DNA from: Estrella lausannensis
Lineage (GTDB): Bacteria > Chlamydiota > Chlamydiia > Chlamydiales > Criblamydiaceae
DNA length: 64,000 bases
NCBI RefSeq assembly: GCF_900000175.1
Contig: NZ_CWGJ01000011.1
Span: forward strand, 163,381 to 227,380
Direction: 5' to 3'
Below the pieces are notes generated by a model, which saw only the letters and a program-made list of their open reading frames with translations, was not told the origin of the DNA and made no database searches. The stretch's first letter is position 1, and every line of letters starts with the position of its first letter. Below, in pieces: positions 1 through 9,018 of the stretch. Made by a program: the position numbers and the translations under genes.

Positions 1-113
1 GATTGAATGATCGTAAACCACCTCATATTTCTAATATTAGGTGGTTTACGATCATTCAATCGCGAGAGCTTTCTCTTTGTCAAAAACCAAGTTTTGAGAC
101 ACTTTCGGTATAC
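1..113. repeat. Family A palindromic element, left part cut by window edge
   Basis: The first 60 bases form a hairpin: GATTGAATGATCGTAAACCACC pairs, around a short AT-rich centre, with its reverse complement. After it come GCGAGAGCTTTCTCTTTGTCAA and an end reading TTTTGAGACACTTTCGGTATAC. The same order of blocks recurs at 13459-13622, 19942-20126 and 39728-39916. Only the centre and right arm fall in this window. Confidence 0.9.
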
Positions 114-146
114 TATAGCTTTTCGTATGAGAAAAGTAAACACGGC

Positions 147-192
147 GCTTCAATGCGCCTTCTCTGCCGAAATCCCAATTTTGAGACACTTC
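147..192. repeat. Decayed right arm of family A element
   Basis: CTTCTCTGCCGAAATCCC followed by AATTTTGAGACACTTCG is a degraded version of the family A right arm, lying directly after the better copy at 1-113. It is downstream of the LptD-like gene and contains no gene. Confidence 0.55.
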
Positions 193-202
193 GCTCTCTT
201 TG

Positions 203-2389
203 TTAAAACTCAATGCAAGGGACGGGGCGGCAGTCGCGCTTGGAGGGGCGGTCTGCGGAAAGCTTGAAGTAAAACGCGAGCCGTTGGTCATCCTCTCTGT
301 GTTGATAAGAGATTTTTAAATTCCAGAAAGACCCTAAGGAGGTATGCAGATCGATCTGGTACTCGTTATAGGATGGCTCATGCTTTCGCCGCCAGCCGGT
401 CCTTGATTGGATATCAACGGCCAGATTATCGGAGAAGCGGTAGTAAATGTGGTAGAGAAGGGTGTCTCTTTCATCCGAGAGCGAGGAGTGGATCAGCTCT
501 TCATAGGGACGGTAAGATTCTAAAATGAAATTTTCGCTGTCGACTTTACGCCATGAAGCCGGACCTCTTGTTCTCCACTCGGTCGCAAAGGCCAGATCAG
601 AGGATATAGTCCATTCAATCCTCCAGTCGAAGGAGTCGATCTGTTTTCTTTCTAAGTTTAGTACAAGGGTGTAAAAGTGGTTCACATTTTCGAAAAGGCG
701 CGTGGCGGCTTTGAAATAAAGCCTTGGTATGGGATCGGGTATTGTCTCCGTGTTAAAAAATGCATACGAATAGATGTCTAAATCGAATGCTTTTTTGATG
801 CATTGCTCCCGGTTTTTAAAGTAGAGGGCGTTTTGAACCCCGAACTTGAGGGTGTTCAGTCGGTACCATCCGTCATCGATATCGAAGATGTAGTGGCGTG
901 CCGGATCGGTTGTGGGAAAGGTGATGTAGGTATAATCCAGGTAGGGCGAGACGACATGCTTCAGATTGTTGTATCTTTTCCACATCTGCATGTTCCAGTT
1001 CAGACCGAATATCCCTGAAAGAAGCTCCTTCGGTGTTCCTGTGGGGCTGTCGCCGTAGTAGATGGCATTCAGGGCAGCAGAGGGGGTTATCGTGCCGGCG
1101 GAGTTAAGGGTGATGGGGCGATAAAATTCTTGGTTGAGTTCATAGCGTGTGGAGTGATAGTCGCTGACGTTTTGCAGGCTGCGTGCGTAGTCATAGTCGA
1201 GATAAGAGAGCTTAAAGGAGTAGTTTGAAATCAGTCCGGTATTGAAAATATTGAAGGGGCGAAGAGCGGCGGAAAAGGTGGGTAGCTCCTGCTTTAAGCT
1301 TTGGAAATCGTTGATCTGGACACGCGTCAGAAAATTGGAGACCCAGTCGTACTCTTCATGGTGGATATAAAGCTCGGTTCTTCCGGGTTCGTCAATCTTA
1401 AATGATTCATCGTAATAGTCTTCCGCCATGTCCTTGTCGGAAAGCTTATCATAGGAAAACTTGACGCTTGTCTTATCATCGGGCAGATCGCCGAGGTATA
1501 CCCCTTTTAGCCTGTAGCGTGTTTTTTCATGTGGATTGGAGATGGAATTGTCGTTGGCTATATAGCTGATGGACTGAAAGGAGTGTCTCCTGTCTTTTGT
1601 CGACCAATCCGTTTCGATGCCCCCGCCGAGCCCGCGATTTAACCTCCAGTCAAGTCGAAGAAAAGTTTTTAAGCGCTTCCAGGAAAATATCTCATAGGAA
1701 AGTCCGAGTTTGGCTCCCTCCTGTCCTCCAAAGCGGACAGTGTATTTGATGGGGGAGTCGAAGATCGTGTCGAGATTTATTTTAAATTTGGGGATCCACA
1801 GCATCGGCACGCGCATGATCTTGAAGGTGACATCCCGGCAAGACAAGTCTTTGCACTGATCCAGCCGCGCTGAATCGATCAGGATTTCCCATTCATGGCA
1901 CGCTGTTTGCGAAGTTGTCACATAGCCATCAAAAAGGGTGTAGCTTCCATCGCTTTCGAGGCGGATGATCTTGCCCCCAAGAAACCACGGCTCTGTCGAG
2001 CAGCGGCCTTCCTCAATTGTCCCCGTGTTTGTTTCCAGGTTGAAAACCAGCCGGTCTCCTGTAAAAGCCCAGTTAAAGAACTGCACAAGAAGGTTTCCCT
2101 CCGCTGTGATTTGCGTTCCCTCCTCAGTTTTCGTGTAGCTGATGCATGTGCCCTGTATACGTATATTGGGAGCGGAGATAACGCCCCCTTTGCAAGACTT
2201 CAGGGTGCCATCGGAAAATTCAGGCTCTTTCAGGTCGACGTAGACCCCTTGTTCGATGAAATCTTCAAGGTTCACTTTCGGCGCTTCGGCCCCAAGTGCC
2301 GGGGGCGTAAGCGGAACAACGAAAAAAAAGAGGATATTCAAGAGCAGCAATTTCAGTCGGATTACATCTTTTTTGGAATAGCCAGACAT
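203..2389 (-). CDS. lptD: LptD/OstA-like outer-membrane LPS assembly protein
   Basis: A 728-residue protein. A hydrophobic leader (about residues 10-33) ends near ALGAEA. It is followed by an OstA-type N-terminal part (about 50-200) and a long beta-rich region of alternating aromatic/polar strands ending in ...CIEF, the terminal Phe being typical of outer-membrane barrels. In the family this protein forms the outer-membrane channel that inserts lipopolysaccharide. The N-terminal half has several cysteines (CKGG, TCIS, CSTE, TACHE, QCKDLSC), compatible with the disulfides LptD needs. No good Shine-Dalgarno sequence precedes the ATG, but no other in-frame start is near. It is downstream of the secreted HEAT gene across a 126-bp gap. 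The family call rests on overall layout and recognisable OstA-like stretches. Confidence 0.75.
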   Translation of the reverse strand: MSGYSKKDVIRLKLLLLNILFFFVVPLTPPALGAEAPKVNLEDFIEQGVYVDLKEPEFSDGTLKSCKGGVISAPNIRIQGTCISYTKTEEGTQITAEGNLLVQFFNWAFTGDRLVFNLETNTGTIEEGRCSTEPWFLGGKIIRLESDGSYTLFDGYVTTSQTACHEWEILIDSARLDQCKDLSCRDVTFKIMRVPMLWIPKFKINLDTIFDSPIKYTVRFGGQEGAKLGLSYEIFSWKRLKTFLRLDWRLNRGLGGGIETDWSTKDRRHSFQSISYIANDNSISNPHEKTRYRLKGVYLGDLPDDKTSVKFSYDKLSDKDMAEDYYDESFKIDEPGRTELYIHHEEYDWVSNFLTRVQINDFQSLKQELPTFSAALRPFNIFNTGLISNYSFKLSYLDYDYARSLQNVSDYHSTRYELNQEFYRPITLNSAGTITPSAALNAIYYGDSPTGTPKELLSGIFGLNWNMQMWKRYNNLKHVVSPYLDYTYITFPTTDPARHYIFDIDDGWYRLNTLKFGVQNALYFKNREQCIKKAFDLDIYSYAFFNTETIPDPIPRLYFKAATRLFENVNHFYTLVLNLERKQIDSFDWRIEWTISSDLAFATEWRTRGPASWRKVDSENFILESYRPYEELIHSSLSDERDTLLYHIYYRFSDNLAVDIQSRTGWRRKHEPSYNEYQIDLHTSLGSFWNLKISYQHREDDQRLAFYFKLSADRPSKRDCRPVPCIEF

Positions 2390-2515
2390 GAAGAGCTAAC
2401 TCTTTTGCTCGGGTAAATAGGTTATTTATGATTCAGGATAAGGATATCCTTTTTGCCGTTTCTTGAGTAGCAATCCCTTGCTGTCTCCGGTTTTTAAAGA
2501 GATGTGTATAAGGGG

Positions 2516-4240
2516 TCAGAGGGAGGATCTGAGTAGGATACCCGCCAGGGCGTAGCGGTTTTTGGAGTTGCCATAGGCGATCATGTTCAGAAGGATATCC
2601 AGTCCGCGCTCATCTTGCGTTCTTGCGAAGCTCTCAAAAGACTCCACCAGGAGGCGGGAGCGCTCTTCCCAGGACAGATCGAAGCGGCTGGTCTCTTCAC
2701 GCAGTTGAAATGGCAACAGGGGGCGCAGCTGGATCATGGGAATGTTCATTTCCGACTGGATCCAGTCCCGCAGGTTGTCGAAATAGGGACCTTCGACACC
2801 CAGTCTGTAGAGAGCCAGATTGGCGTAGCTTCTCACTAAGGGGGCGCCCACGAGTTGGGAGGCCTGTTTGAGAAGTGCTATGGCCTGTTCGGTTTGCATC
2901 CGTTCCAGGATTGCGGCAAGCTCGGGAGCTAGATCGTCTTGTCTTTGTTCAAAGAGTGTTTTGGCAAGCAGCAAGAATTCCTTTTCCTTCAGCAAAGAGG
3001 CTTTGCCAAGAAGGCTCTCTTTGTGTTTTAGGGAGAGTTCTGCCAGCAGGGGGGCATCCGCGAGATTTTCCTTGGCCGAAGGAATTGTTTTATAGAAGAA
3101 GAGCGTTTTGCCGTAGGAATAGGATTTGCTGATGGCCAAATCTCTTGAGTCTCGCATTAATATCTCTGCCACGCCGCGGAGGGATCTTGCGTCTTTCATC
3201 TCGAGCAGTGCGATCGATGCGTTGAGGCGCACCAAGAGATCAGAATCTTGCGCGAGGCGAGCGAGCACCTCTTCGGTTCCCGGGATTTCTGCGAGGGAGG
3301 CGATGGCAAAGAGGTTCTTTCCTTTTGCCAGGGCGATTATATCCTCTTTTCTGTCCTCCTCGCCGCAAAGGTAAAGTGCCTTGAGGGCGGCTAATCTCAC
3401 TTGGTCTGAGGGATGCTTTGCGAGCGTTTCGAGTCTTCTTATGGAGGTTTCGTCTTTGAAGGCGCCGAAAGCAAAAGCGCACGCCTCCAGCTGAGCTATG
3501 TCGAGTTGGAGGGATAGGCTTCTTACCATCGGGAGAAAATCGTCTCTTCGGTGCCGGGCGACATTTAGGATGGTCGGCACTCTCACTTCAGACTGCTTGT
3601 GCATGAGCAGCTTTTTGATCTGGCGGTTGGCTTTAGGGTCGTCCATCAAGAGAAAAAAATCGGAAAAGAGACCTAGAATGTCCCCATCAAGCTTGAAGAG
3701 CAGGGCTTCCGCCTGTATAAGGGCCATGGGGTGTCTGGCGATCGAAAGCTTGTGGATGGCCTCCAGGCGTATCGGCAGCCAGTTAGAGCGGAGGGCCTTC
3801 AGAAGCATCTGTTCGGAGTCTTCCTGGGAGAACGACGAGATGAAGTTCAGCGCTATCAAGTTGAATTCGGGAATTTCGCTTTCTAAGGCATTTGAGAGGA
3901 TGTGTGATGTTCTTTCGTCGAGCGATATCCCGGCTCCGAAGAGGGTGAGAAGCTGGATTTCAGGGTCTTTTGCGTTAGCTCCGCTTTCGAGCAGACCTAC
4001 TCCTATCGCGCGCAAGAGCTCGGTTTTGTGTTTACCCTCCTCTTGCTGCATCTGACGATATAGTTCGATGGCTTTGCGGACCCTTCCTGATCCGGAAAGA
4101 TATTGCAGCTGGCTAGCGGCGTTGGGGTTAAAGCTGTTTTTAACAGCCACCTCAGGTTTTGACGAGAGTGTATTTTCGGCGTGGAGCTGCCCTGCAAAAG
4201 CAAGAGCGGCGAAAATTAGGAGGGCGTTTGCATACCTCAT
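2516..4240 (-). CDS. Secreted HEAT-repeat protein
   Basis: 574 residues with a clear signal peptide (MRYANALLIFAALAFAG, cut near LHAEN). The mature part is almost wholly alpha-helical and built from HEAT/PBS-lyase-like units, for example LPIRLEAIHKL, SEVRVPTILNVAR, DQVRLAALKALYLCG and DLLVRLNASIALLE. HEAT arrays bind proteins; no catalytic motif is visible. It lies 34 bp downstream of maf and upstream of the LptD-like gene, in the same direction, so a role in the periplasm or envelope assembly is a reasonable guess. The exact partner is unknown. Confidence 0.75.
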   Translation of the reverse strand: MRYANALLIFAALAFAGQLHAENTLSSKPEVAVKNSFNPNAASQLQYLSGSGRVRKAIELYRQMQQEEGKHKTELLRAIGVGLLESGANAKDPEIQLLTLFGAGISLDERTSHILSNALESEIPEFNLIALNFISSFSQEDSEQMLLKALRSNWLPIRLEAIHKLSIARHPMALIQAEALLFKLDGDILGLFSDFFLLMDDPKANRQIKKLLMHKQSEVRVPTILNVARHRRDDFLPMVRSLSLQLDIAQLEACAFAFGAFKDETSIRRLETLAKHPSDQVRLAALKALYLCGEEDRKEDIIALAKGKNLFAIASLAEIPGTEEVLARLAQDSDLLVRLNASIALLEMKDARSLRGVAEILMRDSRDLAISKSYSYGKTLFFYKTIPSAKENLADAPLLAELSLKHKESLLGKASLLKEKEFLLLAKTLFEQRQDDLAPELAAILERMQTEQAIALLKQASQLVGAPLVRSYANLALYRLGVEGPYFDNLRDWIQSEMNIPMIQLRPLLPFQLREETSRFDLSWEERSRLLVESFESFARTQDERGLDILLNMIAYGNSKNRYALAGILLRSSL

Positions 4241-4274
4241 GAGGGGCGCGTTCCTTCTCTTAATTTTGTAGCTC

Positions 4275-4856
4275 CTACAGGTTGTTCCACAAGTTCACAC
4301 CGTGCTTTTGCAAAAGCCGGCCCATGGTATTGACCGGGAGTCCCATGACGTTGAAGAAACACCCTTCTATTCTCCGTATCAGCAAAGAGCCCGATCCCTG
4401 AATGGCATAGCCACCGGCTTTATCCTTCCAATCGATGTGCGAGTGGTAGTGAAGGATTTGTTCCTTGGTGAGAGGGTTGAAGAGGACTTGGGTCTCTTCA
4501 TAATCGGAGTCAATTCCCAATGCGGAGGCAACGGAGACACCTGAAAAGACTGAGTGCCACTTCCCTTGCAGTTCGTTTACGTATTCGAACGCTTCTTCTT
4601 TTGTGGTGGGTTTGCCAAATACACGGCCTTCACGGTAGACGGTTGTATCTGCTGTGATGACGACTTTTGTTTCATGCCGGGGTAGCAGCATTTGCATCTT
4701 CCCTTCAGCGATGGTGATGACATATTCGGCAGGAGATCCTGTAAAGGGGACGGACTCCTCGTCAAAGTCGGGGGAGGCTTGTTCGAAAGGCAGCTTAAAA
4801 TAGCTGATGATCTCTTTTCGTCTGGGTGAGCTGGATCCGAGTATAATTTTTGTCAT
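4275..4856 (-). CDS. maf: Maf-like nucleoside triphosphate pyrophosphatase
   Basis: 193 residues, the usual Maf length. The N-terminal ILGSSSPRRKEII matches the family signature (SxSPRR), ITADTTVY carries the conserved Asp of the DTxV motif, and GKPTTKEEA and DKAGGYAIQG are the downstream family motifs. Maf proteins hydrolyse non-canonical or modified nucleoside triphosphates to monophosphates and are linked to septum formation. The ATG lies 2 bp after the stop of the small upstream gene, so the two are probably translated together. The reading frame is intact. Confidence 0.93.
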   Translation of the reverse strand: MTKIILGSSSPRRKEIISYFKLPFEQASPDFDEESVPFTGSPAEYVITIAEGKMQMLLPRHETKVVITADTTVYREGRVFGKPTTKEEAFEYVNELQGKWHSVFSGVSVASALGIDSDYEETQVLFNPLTKEQILHYHSHIDWKDKAGGYAIQGSGSLLIRRIEGCFFNVMGLPVNTMGRLLQKHGVNLWNNL

Positions 4857-4858
4857 GT

Positions 4859-5209
4859 CTAAAATAGCATTAATTGGGCGATAGCGACGTAATGTAAATT
4901 GTCGACAGATGGGGTTTCTAAGAATTCCTTAAGCCGTGCACGGACAGCTTTGCCTTCTAACTCCAGCTCAGATATCGTAGTACGGTCTTTCTGAATATAC
5001 CTTCCAACATATTTTTTGTCTTGAAATACAATTTCTTGAACTTCCCCGGGATTTGAAGCGCTGACAATGCGGGCTTCTTTCCATTTAGAGCTTTTAGAGA
5101 GGTCATAGGCTAAATCGGCTGTGAGGGGAAAGCCAACGAAAATCGTTGTGGCGACAGGATCTTTTTGATCATTGTTTTCAATAGGCTGGGATAAGGATCG
5201 TTTTTCCAT
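4859..5209 (-). CDS. Small conserved-looking unknown protein upstream of maf
   Basis: 116 residues, no signal peptide or membrane segment and no family I recognise. The sequence is mixed alpha/beta with a basic, charged middle (KKYVGRYIQKDR) and a hydrophobic C-terminus (AIAQLMLF). It is 2 bp upstream of maf in the same direction and starts just after the omcB terminator, so it is likely the first gene of a maf transcript. Protein-like composition and tight coupling to maf support a real gene. Function is unknown. Confidence 0.6.
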   Translation of the reverse strand: MEKRSLSQPIENNDQKDPVATTIFVGFPLTADLAYDLSKSSKWKEARIVSASNPGEVQEIVFQDKKYVGRYIQKDRTTISELELEGKAVRARLKEFLETPSVDNLHYVAIAQLMLF

Positions 5210-5232
5210 TAGAAATTTCCAGAGAAGAGATC

Positions 5233-5265
5233 CAAAAAAAACAGGGCGGCTTGTGGCCGCCCTGT
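5233..5265 (-). terminator. Rho-independent terminator of omcB
   Basis: A perfect 10-bp GC-rich stem, ACAGGGCGGC (5241-5250) with GCCGCCCTGT (5256-5265), surrounds a 5-base loop. Read on the minus strand it is followed by seven U. It lies about 27 bp after the omcB stop codon. Confidence 0.93.
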
Positions 5266-5291
5266 TCGACTAATCTTAACTTATATCAAGA

Positions 5292-6869
5292 TTAGTTAAC
5301 GATGGTGCTTTCTTGTTGTACGATCGGTTTCTTGATGGATTCCGAACTTACTTCAGCAACAACGCGTGCATCGCCCGAGGATTTACCTCTAGCATTGATA
5401 CGATATACCAATGTCTGTCTTGGGGCGAAGTTGTTGTGTGGCTCGAATGTTACAGTTTGACCGTTGATCGCGCCAGGAACTTCTCCACCGAGGCTCTCCG
5501 GAGTGATTTCCGGTGGGAAGCGCACGACGAGAACTACGTTCTGGTCAGATTCGGATCCTTGGTTGGTGACTTCGACGCAATAGCTTGTCGGTTCGCCAAT
5601 GCAGATCGGGTCTGCTGTATCATTGATGCACATTGTCAGAGCAGGACGTCCTCTCCAACGTGTTGTGAATTCGCAGCAGCGGTTGCAGCCTTGGCAGTTA
5701 GTCATGCTAACGCGGTTGGTGAAGCAGCCTGGTGTGCAAGTTGTCAACGTGATGTTGAAAGTTGCTTTTTCGCCAGCATTTAATTGCTTAACTTTCCACT
5801 GGGCTTGGTTGCCGCTGATTTTTGCTCCAGGAGCCGCTACGATGGATGTCGCGTTGGGCGCATGGTCAGTTACTACAACCTCTGTTAAAGGTTTGTCGCC
5901 TGTGTTGGTCACAGTGATCGTGTAGTCGGCGTTTTTGCCGATTGCCACTTCTTTAGGACCAGTTTTTACGCACTCAGCACATTCTGCGCAGACGATGCAC
6001 TTGGAAGAGCAAGAGGATGGTTCTGCGTTGCAGGCAGTGGCGGTCACTGTGTTGCAGATTTCGCCGCGCTTGCAAGCTGTGAAGCACATATTGATCTTCT
6101 TTGTCTGGCAGGGCTCTAAGTTGCCCAGGTTGAATGTCAGGGTTCTCAAGCCGCTGGAGTGCTCAAGTCCTTCAGGTACGTTGTCCGTTACAACTACGCC
6201 AGTCGCTGTGCAGCTTCCTCTGTTGGTTACTGTTACAGTGTAGTTGATTGGATCGCCGGGAGTGCACTCTTCAGGTCCGCACTTGGAGCAAACCAGAACA
6301 GGCTTGGCGCAAAGGAGGGAGCAGAATCTGACAGGCTTCGCGCTAGCGCAGAAGCATGCACAGAGTTCGCCTTCACACTCGCATCGTACCCAGATTTTGG
6401 CTGAGATGCACTGGCCTTTGCTCATTCCGCCAAAGTTCCAGGTAACTTTTTTACCTTGAACAGTCGCTTCTGGCTGGCTTCGTACATAGCTGACGCCGTC
6501 TGGAAGAGTCGTTGTGACTTCTACATCACAGACGTCATCGCAAGCTTTCACGTCAAATTCCAGAGGATATTGATCGCCAAGCATGCACATTTCCGGGTTG
6601 CGGGCTGAAACGGTGATTCCGTCTAAGCAGCACAACTCGTTTGAGTGCGGATGACAGCATCTGGGTAACGGCTTGCAAAGAGGCTCGGGACCGCATGGAT
6701 CGCAGGGATCGCATACTGGTTCGCAAGTCTCCACGCAAACCGGACCACATGGGTTGCAGGGGTCGTAACAGGAGGAAGAGTAGTAGCTTCCTCTTGAACA
6801 ACCTACCCACAACAGAGCTGCCGCGCACAGGAGAAACAACGAGGAAAGTACTCGCGTTTTATTTCTCAT
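5292..6869 (-). CDS. omcB: Large cysteine-rich outer-membrane complex protein OmcB
   Basis: 525 residues from the ATG at 6869, chosen over the upstream ATG at 6989 because AGGAG lies just ahead of it and a signal peptide follows at once (MRNKTRVLSSLFLLCAAALL). OmcB is the 60-kDa periplasmic/outer-envelope protein cross-linked by disulfides in the infectious chlamydial form. After the leader comes a very cysteine-dense block (CYDPCNPCGP-type units, about residues 30-80). Three or four DUF11-like domains follow, with motifs such as YTVTVTNRG, YTITVTNTGDKPL and YCVEVTNQGSES. The leader ends in LLWVGC, close to a lipobox but with Trp at -3, so lipid modification is uncertain. omcA lies upstream in the same direction, as in Chlamydia. 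Confidence 0.95.
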   Translation of the reverse strand: MRNKTRVLSSLFLLCAAALLWVGCSRGSYYSSSCYDPCNPCGPVCVETCEPVCDPCDPCGPEPLCKPLPRCCHPHSNELCCLDGITVSARNPEMCMLGDQYPLEFDVKACDDVCDVEVTTTLPDGVSYVRSQPEATVQGKKVTWNFGGMSKGQCISAKIWVRCECEGELCACFCASAKPVRFCSLLCAKPVLVCSKCGPEECTPGDPINYTVTVTNRGSCTATGVVVTDNVPEGLEHSSGLRTLTFNLGNLEPCQTKKINMCFTACKRGEICNTVTATACNAEPSSCSSKCIVCAECAECVKTGPKEVAIGKNADYTITVTNTGDKPLTEVVVTDHAPNATSIVAAPGAKISGNQAQWKVKQLNAGEKATFNITLTTCTPGCFTNRVSMTNCQGCNRCCEFTTRWRGRPALTMCINDTADPICIGEPTSYCVEVTNQGSESDQNVVLVVRFPPEITPESLGGEVPGAINGQTVTFEPHNNFAPRQTLVYRINARGKSSGDARVVAEVSSESIKKPIVQQESTIVN

Positions 6870-7298
6870 GAGAATGTCTCCTTTGTTTGTTTGGAGTAGT
6901 TGAATTTTTTTTGCCCTTTCTTTGACTGGGCCTGAAAGGGCTGATTTTTCAATCAACTCTCTTTTGCCAAATTTTTCAGTTTCAAGCAAATGATTTAAAA
7001 CGTTTTTTGTATATCTGCCTATTCCGTGCCAATATCTCTTTGAACGATCTCTCCGCGCGAAATCTCCTCTTTGTTCATGTGGGCGATAAAATTTGAAATT
7101 GCACTCAGAAAATTTTGTGATTTTTTTAAACGTTTTACCCTATCGAGCGCGAAGCGTATTGATTTGAATTAGTGGACAATCCCTAAAAGCGTGCTTTTTT
7201 TGTAGGGGCTGATTTTTCTATCTGTCCGAATAGGAGCTTCTTAGTAGTAGCCATTTAGACACCTGCGTTACACCAAACATCATACGTTACCGGCCTGA

Positions 7299-7448
7299 GG
7301 ATGCACTCTCATAAGCCTAAGATTGACATTCGGTAAAGAAGGAAATCGATTCGGAAACCTGTCTCGTTGGGAATATCCTGCCTCATGGTGGTTTGTGAGG
7401 CCTCAAGTGCTTCAGCAGGCTTTAAATGAAGGGCTTTTAACGATATAG
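7299..7448 (+). pseudogene. Possible gene remnant in the omcA-omcB spacer
   Basis: One plus-strand frame reads FGKEGNRFGNLSRWEYPAS, then WWFVRPQVLQQALNEGLL, to a TAG at 7446. The composition looks like a genuine protein C-terminus, but there is no ATG and an upstream stop at 7296. I do not recognise the family. It may be a decayed gene, or chance. Confidence 0.25.
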
Positions 7449-7464
7449 CGTACAATTTGGCATC

Positions 7465-7516
7465 AAGAGCTTTCTCTTTGTGAAGCCGTTAGTTTTGATA
7501 TATTTTTCGTGTAGCT
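7465..7516. repeat. Decayed family A arm
   Basis: AGAGCTTTCTCTTTGTGAAG followed by GTTAGTTTTGATATATTTTTCG resembles the family A right arm (AGAGCTTTCTCTTTG, then TTTTGAGACACTTTCGG) with many changes. Confidence 0.4.
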
Positions 7517-7729
7517 CAACTATTTCAGTGGATCTTCTCGTTCACTATCTATCGTAGAGTGGCGTCCGCTTACGCCCTACGACGCAGAAAATTCCAAATC
7601 AACTACCGCTCATTTTAGATTCGTTGGAGCAATGGTATGAAGGATCCTTAAAAGAGCTGTACTTGTTGTTGTCTTTGCGGGGATTTTGTTTTGGTGAATT
7701 ACTCGGGGAGGTTTAGTCGGGGGAGGGGT

Positions 7730-7766
7730 CACGGGGTTTTGCAACCCCGTGAACAGCCGTGCTGTT
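7730..7766 (-). terminator. Two tandem hairpins after omcA
   Basis: Directly after the omcA stop lie AACAGC/GCTGTT (7752-7766) and the stronger CACGGGGTT/AACCCCGTG (7730-7751). No U run follows on the minus strand, so this may be an imperfect terminator or an mRNA-stabilising structure rather than a classical terminator. Confidence 0.5.
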
Positions 7767-7767
7767 A

Positions 7768-7953
7768 TTAGTAGCAGCAAGGATCACAAGGTTTTGGGCA
7801 GCAGGGCTTTGGTGGGCATGGTTTTTCACAGCATGGTTTTGGTGGGCATGGTCTTGGACATGGATCACAACAAGGATCTGTGTCGCAGCAGCAGCCTACT
7901 AATACAAAAGCTGTGACAGCCAGGGCTGCCATCGAAGCTAGTTTCTTGTACAT
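7768..7953 (-). CDS. omcA: Small cysteine-rich lipoprotein OmcA
   Basis: 61 residues. A signal peptide with a good lipobox (AFVLVGC) is followed by a mature part of about 40 residues made almost only of Cys, Pro, Lys and Asp (PCPPKPCCEKP-type units). In Chlamydia, OmcA is the 9-kDa lipoprotein that is disulfide-linked to OmcB and MOMP in elementary bodies. A good Shine-Dalgarno sequence (AGGAG, read on the minus strand) precedes the ATG at 7953. Position upstream of omcB in the same direction supports the assignment. Its cysteine content is unusually high. Confidence 0.92.
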   Translation of the reverse strand: MYKKLASMAALAVTAFVLVGCCCDTDPCCDPCPRPCPPKPCCEKPCPPKPCCPKPCDPCCY

Positions 7954-8160
7954 ACTATACTCCTAATTTTAGGGTTTCGTTTGGTGAAAATTTTTCTTTG
8001 GCCTTTTAGCCTTGTCGTTAAGGGGCTTTTGGCCAAATGACTTATTTCAAGTAGATACTCCTAAATTTAAAATTGCGCCAGCACATTCTTAATAATTCGT
8101 TGACAGTTTTTGGCAACGGTCTGTTCTTCAGTCTTTTGCGATGCAGTCTTGAATGTTGGT

Positions 8161-9018
8161 TCAAGCTTTTAGCTTCCCTGTCCACCCTAATTTTTTTCTC
8201 AAAGTCGAGAAGTAGTCATGGTGCGGCAGACTGATTAGCCTGAAATAGCGCTTTGAGGCACTGACGTGAAAGACTTCTCCGGTCGCCACTGTGAAATGAG
8301 CGAACCCGTCATAGGTCACTTCCACGGGCTCATAGTCGCTGATGTACTGAATTTGGATTTCCGTTTTTGGCATCAAGACAATCGGCCTGTTGGATATGGT
8401 GTGGGGACTGATAGGTGTGATAACAAAGGCTTCCAGTTCCGGGGTCACGATCGGTCCGCCGGCAGCAAGCGAATAGGCTGTTGATCCGGAGGGAGTTGAA
8501 ATGATGATGCCGTCGGCAGAGAAAGTATTCAGATAGATGCCGTCGACATGGATGGCAAGGTCTACCAGGCATGGGTTTTGTGCTCTGTGAATGACAATTT
8601 CGTTTAGGGCAATGCACGATTGCAATGAGGTGGTAGTGCCCTCCATCATCAGGCGGTTTTGTACTTTATAGTTGCCCTGAATCAAATCTTCCAGTGTCGG
8701 ATAGATCTCTGTCACAGGAACATCGGCCATAAACCCTAAACTCCCAAGGTTGATGCCGACAATTGGCGCGGTGATTTCGGGATGCCGCTGCACAAGGCGT
8801 AATATTGTGCCATCGCCACCCAGCGAGATTACGATATCGATCTCTTTGGGATTAACGGACGAAAGTGGTAGGGCACCGATATGGCTGGCCTCTTGGTCTT
8901 CAGCCACGACCCGGATTTTTCTTTGTAGCAAAAACTCTTTGATGCCGATGGCAATGCTCGTCGAGTGCTGTTTTTGTATGTTTGGAAAGAGGGCGATAGT
9001 CGTTGGTTTTTTTTCCAC
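8161..9018 (-). CDS. nadK: NAD kinase
   Basis: Phosphorylates NAD to NADP. Clear family motifs: SLGGDGTILR (the GGDGT nucleotide motif), GINLGSLGFM, ALNEIVIHR, and ADGIIISTPSGSTAYSLAAGGPIV with the catalytic-region STPSGSTAY motif. I prefer a GTG start at 9018 (GTGGAAAAAAAACC), which has GGAG about 7 bp upstream and gives 285 residues, close to the family length. A longer reading from a TTG at 9096 adds 26 residues without a Shine-Dalgarno sequence. The gene seems to be transcribed alone. NADP supply fits with the Zwf pathway encoded later in the window. Confidence 0.93.
   Translation of the reverse strand: MEKKPTTIALFPNIQKQHSTSIAIGIKEFLLQRKIRVVAEDQEASHIGALPLSSVNPKEIDIVISLGGDGTILRLVQRHPEITAPIVGINLGSLGFMADVPVTEIYPTLEDLIQGNYKVQNRLMMEGTTTSLQSCIALNEIVIHRAQNPCLVDLAIHVDGIYLNTFSADGIIISTPSGSTAYSLAAGGPIVTPELEAFVITPISPHTISNRPIVLMPKTEIQIQYISDYEPVEVTYDGFAHFTVATGEVFHVSASKRYFRLISLPHHDYFSTLRKKLGWTGKLKA

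Larger units (their letters stand above)
6870..7767. other. Long non-coding spacer between omcA and omcB
   Basis: About 900 bp with no convincing gene. The part next to omcB is AT-rich and probably carries its promoter. Near 7552-7582 an imperfect hairpin (TCGTAG..GGCGT with ACGCC..CTACGA) is visible. A protein-like remnant (7299-7448) and a decayed family A arm (7465-7516) lie in the middle. The spacer makes separate transcription of omcA and omcB likely. Confidence 0.6.

Noticed and set aside
1-267. Overlapping plus-strand frames covering the first 270 bp
   Set aside because: They are translations of the palindromic repeat and its flank. No ribosome site and no protein family.
6870-6989. 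Longer OmcB starting at 6989
   Set aside because: It would put 40 charged residues ahead of a clear signal peptide. The ATG at 6869 has a good AGGAG.
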